Part shown: piece by piece, positions 56,609-64,000 of the stretch | How positions within the stretch are numbered: the first letter of the stretch is position 1 | Layout of the letters: the number at the start of each line of letters is the position of its first letter | NCBI GenBank assembly: GCA_965644315.1 | Contig: CBFFRQ010000052.1 | Coordinates: 1 to 64,000 of the forward strand | Direction: 5' to 3' | From: Caecitellus pseudoparvulus | Lineage: Eukaryota > Bigyra: Bicosoecida | Length of the DNA stretch: 64,000 nt | Program-made: the position numbers and the translations under genes | Notes under the pieces: model-generated | Database searches by the model: none | Told to the model about the DNA's origin: nothing | The model's input: the letters and a program-made list of their open reading frames with translations, nothing else

Positions 56609-57859
56609 TCACGCGCCCGTGTCCATCATGTCCCGGGCCAGGACAAACGCAGAGACCAGGGACGCCATTTGCAGGCTCTCGTCCATGCAAGAAGCCAACC
56701 GGTACTCAATGTCAGCGAGCTTCTCCAGGAGGTATGCGCGCACTGCCGGCGGGAAGCCCATGGCGTTCACCAAGGTCACCAGGTTGGTGAGGATGTCCGC
56801 CAGGGACAGACCCTTGTGCACCGCCAGGTCCTGCAGGGTCTGCAGCGCCTCGTCAAAGGGCTTGTTCAGCAGCGCCCCTGCCGCCGCGCGGATGTCGGCT
56901 GGCAGGGGGTCGCCCGTCGTCGCGTACACCGCCTCCTGGGTGATGGTGCCTGAGGACATGGCGGTGGCTTGGAGGATGTTCAGGACACGGCGCATGTCCC
57001 CTTGTGCCAGCCGCAACACGGCCTTGATGCCGCCCTCCTCCGCTACCAGGCCCTCCGCATCCACAATGTACCTCAGGCGGGACTCGATTTGGGCACGCTT
57101 CAGGGGTGCGAAGCGGAACCGTGTGCAGCGACTCTGCAGGGCAGGGATGATTTTGGACACGTAGTTGCAGATGAGGCAGAAGCGTGCGTTCTTGGTGTAC
57201 TTCTCAATGACACGGCGCAGGGCGAACTGGGCATCGGAGGTCATGGCGTCAGCCTCATCCAGCACGATGAGTTTGGGCTGGGAGGAGAACATGTTGCGCG
57301 TGGCGGCGAACTGCTTGATCTGATCCCGCACCACTGAAATCCCACGGTCGTCCGAAGCGTTCAGCTGCGGGTGGGGTGGGGCTCCGCAGGATGCAGAGTC
57401 GCGAAGCGAGTCGGCTGTGTGGCAAGCTGTGTCGCACACACCTCCATGGTCATGGCTTTGTACTTGTCCCCATACAGTCGCTTTGCGCAGGCAATGACCG
57501 TAGATGTCTTGCCAGTCCCAGGGGGGCCATACAGCAGCAAGTGCGGCAGCTTGTTCTTGTCGATTAGCGTGTTGACTGAGGGCAGAGCGGGCACGAAGCT
57601 GCTGCGGGCTTGCTCCACACCAGTGTGGCTGCCACGCAGCACTCACTCGTCGCAATGATGTCTTCGTGAGCAATGAGGTCGTCCAAGCTCTCAGGTCGGT
57701 ACTTTTCCACCCAAGGAAGGGTGCTGCGAGCATCGTGAGCTGCCCCTGCAGTCGCAGCTGCTGTGTCACTGTGAAGGGGAGGAAAGGGCGCCTGGCTGCT
57801 TTGAACGCAGTCTGGGCAAAGCGCCTGGCTCGCGCGCCGCACGTTGATTGGGCAGCCAT
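56609..57859 (-). CDS. RFC5: Replication factor C subunit 5 (small clamp-loader subunit)
   Basis: Exons 57859-57843 (17 nt), 57768-57647, 57575-57442 and 57364-56609, 342 residues, the normal size. The clamp loader opens PCNA and places it on DNA. Sequence runs MAAQSTDTAA... then [18 protein letters not shown], Walker [26 protein letters not shown], Walker [30 protein letters not shown], and [10 protein letters not shown] (the SRC motif). It is closer to RFC5/Rfc3 (DAMT, IEKYTKN) than to RFC2 or RFC4. The C-terminal collar helices are complete. A longer unspliced frame through the introns is not the protein. Confidence 0.96.
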   Translation of the reverse strand: MAAQSTCGARARRFAQTAFKAARRPFLPFTVTQQLRLQGQLTMLAAPFLGWKSTDLRAWTTSLLTKTSLRRVSAAWQPHWCGASPQQLRARSALSQHANRQEQAAALAAVWPPWDWQDIYGHCLRKATVWGQVQSHDHGGVCDTACHTADSLRDSASCGAPPHPQLNASDDRGISVVRDQIKQFAATRNMFSSQPKLIVLDEADAMTSDAQFALRRVIEKYTKNARFCLICNYVSKIIPALQSRCTRFRFAPLKRAQIESRLRYIVDAEGLVAEEGGIKAVLRLAQGDMRRVLNILQATAMSSGTITQEAVYATTGDPLPADIRAAAGALLNKPFDEALQTLQDLAVHKGLSLADILTNLVTLVNAMGFPPAVRAYLLEKLADIEYRLASCMDESLQMASLVSAFVLARDMMDTGA

Positions 57860-58213
57860 GGTGCACAAAGGCCCGTGAGGGTGGCCCTCCGATGCTCTTT
57901 CGCTGGCAGCTCAGGACGTGGCGGGGCTGCGCAACGCTGGGCGAGGCCCGATTGCGGCTTGGAGAGGCAAATACCGCAGCGGTCCCAGCTGAGGGTGGTC
58001 TGTGCAGGGGGCCTTCCCGGCACTGGGACGGCAAAAGCATCGTTTGAGGGCCTTGCAAATGTAAGTCCTATCTGTCCTTGTCCGCAGCTTGCTTGCCCGG
58101 TTGTGTTCCTCTCCCGGCGAGGCCCCCCAGCTCAACGGCGGCTTTGCCCACCACGCCACCAAGCCCGGCACCTCGGCGACGACAGCCCAGTCCACTGCGC
58201 ACTGCTTGTGACG
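57860..58213. promoter_or_regulatory. Divergent promoter between RFC5 and the SAP-domain gene
   Basis: A 354-bp stretch with no supported exon. A GTAAGT at 58050-58055 and an AG near 58080-58090 could mark a leader intron of the downstream gene. Confidence 0.35.
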
Positions 58214-59123
58214 ATGGATGTCAACCCCAAGAAGATGAAGGTGGTGGAGTTGAAGGAGGAACTGAGCAAGCGCAACTTGAGCACTTCCGGCGTGAAGGCT
58301 GACCTCATCAAGCGGCTTGGTGCGTGACGCGCCACTCGCCAAGTACCGCAGCTTGCGCACGGTGCTCTGTGCACTGCGCTGCTCAGAGGAGGCGCTGGAC
58401 GAAGAGGCCTTTGGCACGCTGGATACTGCTGGGCAGGGCCTGGGTGGTGATGACACAGCAGCTGCCGGCGATGAAGGCGAAGGCAGCCACGACTCCCCCC
58501 AGCCAGGTGACCTGGGAGAGGACGACGAGCAGGAGCCCGCGGCTGCCCCTGTCAAGGCAGCTCCCGCACCAGCCCCAGCCAAGGCCACCCCTGCCCCTGC
58601 GTCTGCACCTGCGTCTACACCAGCGCCTGTTCCCCCAGCGGCGAAGCCTGCCGCAGCAGCGGACAGCGAAGTGGACAAGCTGGCCGCCCGGGCCGCACGT
58701 TTTGGCAGCGAGCTGACTGAGGAGCAAAAGAAGGCCGCCCGCGCGGCGCGCTTCGGGCTGCTGAAGGCAGATGCCGCAGCCTCGAAAGCCCCTGGCCCCA
58801 AGCCCGTGTCCAGTGCCCCTGCAGGCCCTCCCGGCAGCGTCACCATCAACGGAGTGACCAAGACCAAGGAAGAGCTGGAGGCCATGGAGGCCCGAGCCGC
58901 CAAGTTCGGCACTGTGGGACCTGCCAACGCCTGGCTCGCTGAGAAGAAGCTCATGGAGCGTGCTGCCAAGTTCGGCACTGCCTACGTCCCCCACGACCAG
59001 CGGGTCAAGGCCAAGGCTGCCAGCGGAAAGGCAGCGGCAAAGGCCCAGGGCGGAGCCAAGCGCAGCCGCAGCAAGGGCAAGGGCAAGGGAGCTGGCTCGC
59101 CTGGTAAGAAGCAGCGCTCTTGA
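58214..59123 (+). CDS. SAP-domain protein of the SARNP/CIP29/Tho1 family
   Basis: Exons 58214-58319 and 58387-59123, 280 residues. The SAP domain (about residues 8-36: KMKVVELKEELSKRNLST, then GVKADLIKRLGE) binds nucleic acid. The rest is acidic and then Ala/Pro-rich. It has four spaced (R)AARFG or AAKFG motifs, at about 58690-58705, 58740-58755, 58890-58905 and 58960-58975. These match the repeated R-x-x-RFG motifs with which Tho1/SARNP contacts the helicase Sub2/UAP56. The end is Lys/Arg/Ser-rich, probably a nuclear signal. TREX role in mRNA packaging inferred. Convergent with COQ5, 16 bp apart. Confidence 0.85.
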
Positions 59124-59124
59124 G

Positions 59125-59134
59125 GAATGCATTG
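59125..59134. terminator. GAATGCATTG in a 16-bp convergent gap
   Basis: The stops at 59121-59123 (+) and 59142-59140 (-) are 16 bp apart and this motif fills most of the space. Confidence 0.55.
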
Positions 59135-59139
59135 ACACG

Positions 59140-60152
59140 TCAGCGCTGCGCGTCGCCGCCCGCAGTTTCCGCGCGCTTGAAGCCCGAGTGCACCGAGCAG
59201 ACCCCCAGCGTGAAGTCAGTGTAGGAGACTCCGGTGAAGCCTGCTGCCTGGATCATGGCGGCAAACTCCTCCTTGGGAGGGAACTTGCGAATGCTCTCCA
59301 CAAGATACTGGTATGCACCTCGGTTCCCCGCCACGACCTGGCCCAGGAGCGGGATGACGTTGAAGCTGTATGCGTCGTAGACGTGGGAAATGCCTGGGTA
59401 TGGGACGTTGGAGAACTCCAGGCACATGAAGCGCCCCCCTGGCTTCAACACGCGGTGGGCCTCCGCTACCGCATCCTGAACACGTGTCACGTTCCGGATG
59501 CCGAAGGCAATAGTGTACGCGTCGAAGGAGTTGTCTGGGAACTGCAGGTTCATGGCATCCCCTTGGTGCCAAGACAAGAAGGCAGCTTGCCCCGCTGCCT
59601 CGGCAGCTTCCGCTGTGGATGGCAAGCCCGCCTTGGCTGCACGCTGCTGGCCCACGCCCAGCATGGCGTCGTTGATGTCCAGCACAGCCACTTCACTGGG
59701 AGGCGCAGAAGCTCGAGAGGCCTGGCTGTTCATGCCCTCCGCAATGCGGAAGGCAATGTCACCCGTGCCCCCTGCCACATCCAGAACCCGAACGGGAGAC
59801 TGTGAGCCTGGTGCCCTTGTTGGGCCCAGCATGCGCACGAACTCGTCCTTCCACAGGCGGTGCAAGCCACCTGACATGAAGTCATTCATGACATCGTAGC
59901 TGTGCAAGGCAACCATGCCGGGGAGAGTTGGCGCCCGGTGCCTCGAGCACTGGCCGCCTCTGTCACGTACCTCTCAGCGACATCCCGAAACACGGCCTTC
60001 ACCATGCCCTCCTTGTCTTCCTCTTTGACGGTTTGGAAGCCAAAGTGCGTGGACCCACCCGACGAAGTTGCGAAGCATCGACGAGAGAGTGCTGTAGTGT
60101 TGCTCAGGCCTCGGGCTGCCCAGCGCCCCGCGCGAGCAACGGACGCTGCCAT
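59140..60152 (-). CDS. COQ5: Ubiquinone biosynthesis C-methyltransferase COQ5, mitochondrial
   Basis: Exons 60152-59971 and 59899-59140, 313 residues. COQ5 methylates the demethoxy-benzoquinol intermediate of ubiquinone with SAM in the matrix. The leader (MAASVARAGRWAARGLSNTT) is Arg/Ala/Ser-rich. Then THFGFQTVKEEDKEGMV, the splice to YDVMNDFMSGGLHRLWKDEF, SAM site VLDVAGGTGDIAFRI, DAYTIAFGIRNVT, KPGGRFMCLEFS, and AYSFNVIPLLGQVVAG. The codon at the splice reads Ser where Lys/Arg-Tyr is usual (AES-YDVMND). GTACGT is a good donor, so this is not judged an error. Confidence 0.96.
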
Positions 60153-60342
60153 GGACGCCGATATGACTGCGGAAATTGCCAACCTTGCGTGAGCTCTGCC
60201 ACACAACTGAGAGCAGGCATAGAGGGGATGGTCGGATTTCGCAACAAATTAGATGCATTGAGCAAATGTTCACCGTGCAGAATTGCTGACGGCTGCCCAA
60301 AGCCGACCCTACTCTCCACTCACGCTGGTAGGCACACGACCC
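60153..60342. other. Spacer with 3'-end motif on the minus strand
   Basis: A 190-bp gap between the end of the large membrane-protein gene and the COQ5 start. GATGCATTG (60252-60260) reads CAATGCATC on the minus strand. Confidence 0.4.
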
Positions 60343-63300
60343 TCACTTGCGCACGTCATCAGCGACGGCTGCTGACGGGGATCCAACTCGAGGAGCAGCC
60401 TCTTGCTGCTGGGGGGGTGCAGCGGGCTCCCTCCTTTTCGGTGCATCTGGTGCACTCGCAGCGGAGCCGGGTTTGGCAGCAGACAGCGCACGTGCCATGC
60501 GTGCTTTGCGTGAGCCTCCCGAGCCGGGCGACGCCGAGCCTGCCCCTTGGGGGGGAGACGCTGACCTGCTTAAAAGAGGGTTTTTCATCAGCAATGCTGC
60601 GCCTTGTTTCCGTTCAGAGGAAGGAGGGCGCGTTGGGCTGCCTTGCTTCCGGCCCTTGTCCAGGACCGCGGCACGAGTCGGTACGGGCGCACGGCGGTCC
60701 GCGCTCGGGGGGGTGGCCGAGACCAGCGGGCTCGCACGAGGTGAAGGTGCAGGTTTGGCTGATGTGCGCTCCCCGCCTGGAGATTTGCTGAGCTCCAGGA
60801 CAGCCAGCAACTTGCGACCACTTGCCTTGCTCGCGGGGCGGACGCTACGGCGCTTCTTTGCAGCGGAAGCGCTCTTGTCCTCATCTTGTCCTGTGTCCGT
60901 GGCCCCTAGGGCAGACAGCATGCCCTTCATCCAGGGCATTTTCTGAGTCAAGGACTCCATTTGCTGCCGAACAGCATGTGAGCCGAAACGCACAAGGACC
61001 ATGAGCATGAGACCCAGTGCCGCGAAGTTGATGAGGCACAGGAGGATCGTGATGGTCAGCTCGATGTCCTTGAAATTGTCGCCCTGCAAGTCGACAGTGC
61101 CAGAGCGAGACGTCCTGGACACCTCCAGAAATGCCATGGACAGGAAAAGGGTCAGCTCCATGGTCCACAGGCTCACACTCTCCAGCAGGTTGAAGATTGG
61201 GCGCTTGTATGGCTGCGTAGCAACGTGGATGGACAGCGATGCCAGGAGGACGAGACTGGCGACATTGATCTCATGCAGCGGGTCGCCCAGGACGCTCACC
61301 AACGCCAAGGCAACACGCCGGAGCATCGTGACACCCTCTGTTTCAGCGTGCTCTGTGCGGTAGCCTGCAATAAGGAAGGCATACCGCTTCTTGAAGGCTG
61401 GGTCAAAGGCGAGGGCTGACTTATTCCTGTGCAAAATGAAGATGACTGTCACAGGGAACCCGATGGAGAACGCAGCTCCGACGATGACGGCTAGCACCAT
61501 CGCGATGACATGGTCAGGTGTGAAGCATGGCACGGACAAGTCTGCCAACAGCCATCGGTGCCCATGTGCCTCAAACGCAGTGCAGCGAAAGGTCTTCAGC
61601 ACTGTCGACGTCACCAGCGAGAAAGAGAGACTGGCAATGAAGGCCATCGTCGAGAAGTACTCCCCGCCTGCGGAGTACTCCTTCACAGCTTTCCACATGC
61701 GGCTTGCCATGGCTCGCGAGCACGGCGTGCGGGAGCACACAAAGCAGCAGCGGGCAGTGCCTGACCTCACAGCCGAGGCAGCTCTGCAGAGCATTCCTGG
61801 CTTGGGAGGGGCAGATTCTGGGTCCTCAGGTGCCTTGCTCACGCCAGGGCGACTAAGCACACTCGCTGAGGGGCGCTTCAGCTTGGACGCATTGAGCACC
61901 GCGCTGCTCTGCCGCCGCCCTGTCGAGGCACCTTTTGCGCTCTTCAGCAGCTTCGGGCGATCAGCAACTTCACTCATCACGCCCCAAAGCACGACAGCCA
62001 GTCCCGTACCGAAAACGACAAGCAGGAGAAATGGTGTGGTAGCCATGTTCAGCGCGAACTCAACGTAAAAGTCACTGTTCCAGATGCACCGGACTGACGA
62101 CGTCGGCGACAAGAAACCACCACCACTCAGCGAGTTGGAGAAGTTGAAGATGCGCCGGAACAGCGCGGTGCCCTGCGCTCGCAGGAGGGACAGAAGGCCC
62201 ATCATCTGCAAGTGGTTCAGCAGCATTCGCAGGACGATCGAGGCATCATCGCGCTCTGAGAATGACTGTGACATGGAGAAGTAGATGACACCTCCAACAA
62301 CCAAGCAAACGACAAGAATAAGCACCGTGTAATTTAAGGCCGCGTCCAAGCACTGCAAACACAATGAGGCACCTGTGTTCAAGTACCCTTGCTCGCAATC
62401 ACCGCACATGACACCTGTATGGCCTGGTGCACACTGCACTTGCAGACCGTCGCTTGTCTGGCATGCAGCGGGGTTGATGCAAGGCACGACTTGAGTCCCT
62501 GCGGGAAGTTCTGAGCTGCGCACATCTGCAACGAGCTGGGACGCCGTGCCATTCACAACCAGAGATCCGGGTGCGTGATCCAGAATGAAGTAATACCCAG
62601 GCTGCAATCGTACGGTTCCGCTTGCACACGTTGCACCCTGCTGCTGACTGTCCACAGGGCATCGGGAGCAGCTAGAAGACGCATTCTGAATGACATAGAA
62701 GCCATCCGCACAAGTCTCGCAGGCAGCAAGGCCCGCCGAATCCGCGATTTGGGGCGCTCGGCAGGGCACGCAGGCTGATCCGCCTTCGGCAGGGGAGACG
62801 AATCCAGGGGGGCAGTCCACACACTCTCTGCCTATCCGTGACACCCTTCCCGGAGGACAAATGACACAGCTGCCATCAGCAAACACTTCGTATCCTGGGT
62901 TGCACTCCTGGACCACGAATGAGTGCTGCGAACCGGGGCTCGCCGGTAAGTCGCCAGCTTCGCTCTGGGTCGGCCGCAAGCGTAGAACCTCGTTCGAGCG
63001 GCCTTGTGCGGGGACCTGCCGCTGCAAGCTGGCCAGCCACACATTGCCACCACCAACACCTTGGAACTCCCCAGGTGGGCTGGGCAGCATGTCTGCGCCT
63101 GCCGTAATGTTGGGCGCACTTTGCCATGCAGACAATGCCCGTGCTGCAGTCACACTGGAGGCTGGAACTTGAGCCAGCACGAATCGGCTCCCCATCAAGG
63201 CTGATGCGTTGGCTGCTGCCTGCTCTAGCGTCACAGCGGGAAAGACAGGGCAGGCAACTGATCCTCCGCCAGGAACTCGCGCAGGCCAGCCATATGCATC

Positions 63301-64000
63301 CAAGGCAACAATGAACACCTCGTCGATTGGGACAAACGCCTGCAGAGCATTGCCCGCGTCTTGCCTGGCAAACACAGCTGCGCTTACGGGGGCTGTCCCA
63401 ACGGCCTCATGCACCGACTGTATGTAACTGCCGCCCCCCAACTGGCCATTGGCTTGCAGGTAGCAACCATCGCTGTCGTCCAAGGCACCTGAGAAAGCTT
63501 CACCAAAGAATGGGCATGGTTGCCCGGCTGTCCCAGGTAGGCCTCCTGCTGTACTGTGCTTGCTCTGGCCTTCCGCCTCGCAATCAGTGCAGAAGGTGTT
63601 GCAGGCAATGCCCACAGGCTCAGCGTGAACCCACCACACAGCCCCTTTCCAGCTTGCACCGTGAGATGTGGAGTTCCCCTCTACGGCAAAAACATTGCCC
63701 TGAACTCGGGCGAGAAAGCGCCTGAGAAGGGCGTGGTCGCTTATGCGGCCATCTCGCTGGGCTGCTTCTGCTGTTGCTTGCAGTGCAGCTCCACCGTGCC
63801 CGTGCCGAAGTGCCTGGGATGCCACAGCGCACGACTCCGTCGCCGCAATGACCAGTTCTCCACCAGGAGACCCCGCAGCGCACTGCCAAGCACTCACGCC
63901 TGCGCAGTCTTGCAGATCATGCACCACGCTGACGCCCGCGGCGTCATTCCCGTGAAACAAACACGCAGTGATGTCCACAGGAGAACCCAAGGCAACAAGC
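60343..64000 (-). CDS. Large polytopic membrane protein with Cys-rich ectodomain (5' partial)
   Basis: At least 1219 residues; the frame is still open at the window edge, so the N-terminus is missing. The first part has the small-residue pattern of beta-helix or Pmp-like repeats (DITACLFHGNDAAGVSV). Next is a Cys-rich, EGF/GCC2-GCC3-like part: CVICPPGRVSRIGRECVDC, CPPGFVSPAEGGSACVPC, CETCADGFYV, and CAPGHTGVMCGDCEQGY. At least eight membrane helices follow (about 62360 down to 61000), with LLNHLQMMGLLSLL and EVSRTSRSGTVDLQGDNFKDI between. The C-terminal 230 residues are basic and Ser/Pro/Ala-rich. Similar Cys-rich plus multi-helix proteins occur in many protists, and some are compared to TRP channels. 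Function unknown. CAATGCATC lies about 85 bp after the stop. Confidence 0.85.
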   Translation of the reverse strand, partial: LVALGSPVDITACLFHGNDAAGVSVVHDLQDCAGVSAWQCAAGSPGGELVIAATESCAVASQALRHGHGGAALQATAEAAQRDGRISDHALLRRFLARVQGNVFAVEGNSTSHGASWKGAVWWVHAEPVGIACNTFCTDCEAEGQSKHSTAGGLPGTAGQPCPFFGEAFSGALDDSDGCYLQANGQLGGGSYIQSVHEAVGTAPVSAAVFARQDAGNALQAFVPIDEVFIVALDAYGWPARVPGGGSVACPVFPAVTLEQAAANASALMGSRFVLAQVPASSVTAARALSAWQSAPNITAGADMLPSPPGEFQGVGGGNVWLASLQRQVPAQGRSNEVLRLRPTQSEAGDLPASPGSQHSFVVQECNPGYEVFADGSCVICPPGRVSRIGRECVDCPPGFVSPAEGGSACVPCRAPQIADSAGLAACETCADGFYVIQNASSSCSRCPVDSQQQGATCASGTVRLQPGYYFILDHAPGSLVVNGTASQLVADVRSSELPAGTQVVPCINPAACQTSDGLQVQCAPGHTGVMCGDCEQGYLNTGASLCLQCLDAALNYTVLILVVCLVVGGVIYFSMSQSFSERDDASIVLRMLLNHLQMMGLLSLLRAQGTALFRRIFNFSNSLSGGGFLSPTSSVRCIWNSDFYVEFALNMATTPFLLLVVFGTGLAVVLWGVMSEVADRPKLLKSAKGASTGRRQSSAVLNASKLKRPSASVLSRPGVSKAPEDPESAPPKPGMLCRAASAVRSGTARCCFVCSRTPCSRAMASRMWKAVKEYSAGGEYFSTMAFIASLSFSLVTSTVLKTFRCTAFEAHGHRWLLADLSVPCFTPDHVIAMVLAVIVGAAFSIGFPVTVIFILHRNKSALAFDPAFKKRYAFLIAGYRTEHAETEGVTMLRRVALALVSVLGDPLHEINVASLVLLASLSIHVATQPYKRPIFNLLESVSLWTMELTLFLSMAFLEVSRTSRSGTVDLQGDNFKDIELTITILLCLINFAALGLMLMVLVRFGSHAVRQQMESLTQKMPWMKGMLSALGATDTGQDEDKSASAAKKRRSVRPASKASGRKLLAVLELSKSPGGERTSAKPAPSPRASPLVSATPPSADRRAPVPTRAAVLDKGRKQGSPTRPPSSERKQGAALLMKNPLLSRSASPPQGAGSASPGSGGSRKARMARALSAAKPGSAASAPDAPKRREPAAPPQQQEAAPRVGSPSAAVADDVRK

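Noticed and set aside
57441-57868. Unspliced long frame as the RFC5 N-terminus
   Set aside because: It lacks the Walker A motif and LPWVEKYRP block, which appear only after splicing.

Overview
This is nuclear DNA of a eukaryotic microbe. It is GC-rich and gene-dense, and the genes are broken by short introns (mostly about 60-215 bp) with GT...AG ends. I could place 46 coding introns by frame and homology. The best lineage guess is a stramenopile. Two things point there: a triosephosphate isomerase-GAPDH fusion with a mitochondrial-type leader (51439-53416), and a SANT-like domain family that I know mainly from diatoms and oomycetes (44479-46481). Several genes of ciliary type (a nucleotide-kinase megaprotein, a Dzip1-like protein, EF-hand and WW proteins) suggest a flagellated cell. 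No plastid gene, virus, transposon, tRNA or rRNA was seen. A heterotrophic flagellate is possible, but the species cannot be named from this window.

Layout. 1-7.2 kb: a tandem pair of large cell-surface proteins with CUB-like modules and Ser/Thr/Pro linkers. 7.3-10.7 kb: an atlastin-type GTPase and a three-WW-domain protein. 10.9-18.4 kb: an EF-hand protein, a pyroglutamyl peptidase-UBA-Pth2 fusion, a Dzip1-like coiled coil and a derlin. 18.9-28.1 kb: an unidentified 601-residue protein, complex I NDUFV1, CSN2, a cystinosin and a Ras-like GTPase. 28.3-38.5 kb: a LAMMER kinase, a 1535-residue NDPK/Dpy-30/adenylate-kinase protein, Pth2 and an unidentified multi-exon gene. 38.5-49.9 kb: an RCC1-TBC protein, the SANT-like protein, a small unknown, ribosomal protein S11, a V-ATPase Ac45/Voa1-like protein and SmD3. 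50-64 kb: ALYREF, TPI-GAPDH, topoisomerase III, RFC5, a SARNP/Tho1-like SAP protein, COQ5 and a large membrane protein that runs off the window.

Most genes are housekeeping and not operonic, but some share themes. ALYREF and SARNP are both mRNA-export (TREX) factors, with SmD3 (splicing) beside ALYREF. Derlin, atlastin, cystinosin, the V-ATPase accessory protein and the TBC protein belong to the endomembrane system. NDUFV1, COQ5 and TPI-GAPDH are mitochondrial. Neighbouring genes alternate strand and are very tightly packed: convergent stop codons lie as little as 16-18 bp apart, and a near-palindromic AATGCATT-like motif sits in these gaps and after many other stop codons. The most unusual items are the PGP-UBA-Pth2 fusion, the NDPK-Dpy30-AK megaprotein, the patchwork divergence of the duplicated surface proteins, the 3'-end motif, the GTGCGT splice donors and a perfect 19-bp inverted repeat that covers a splice acceptor.
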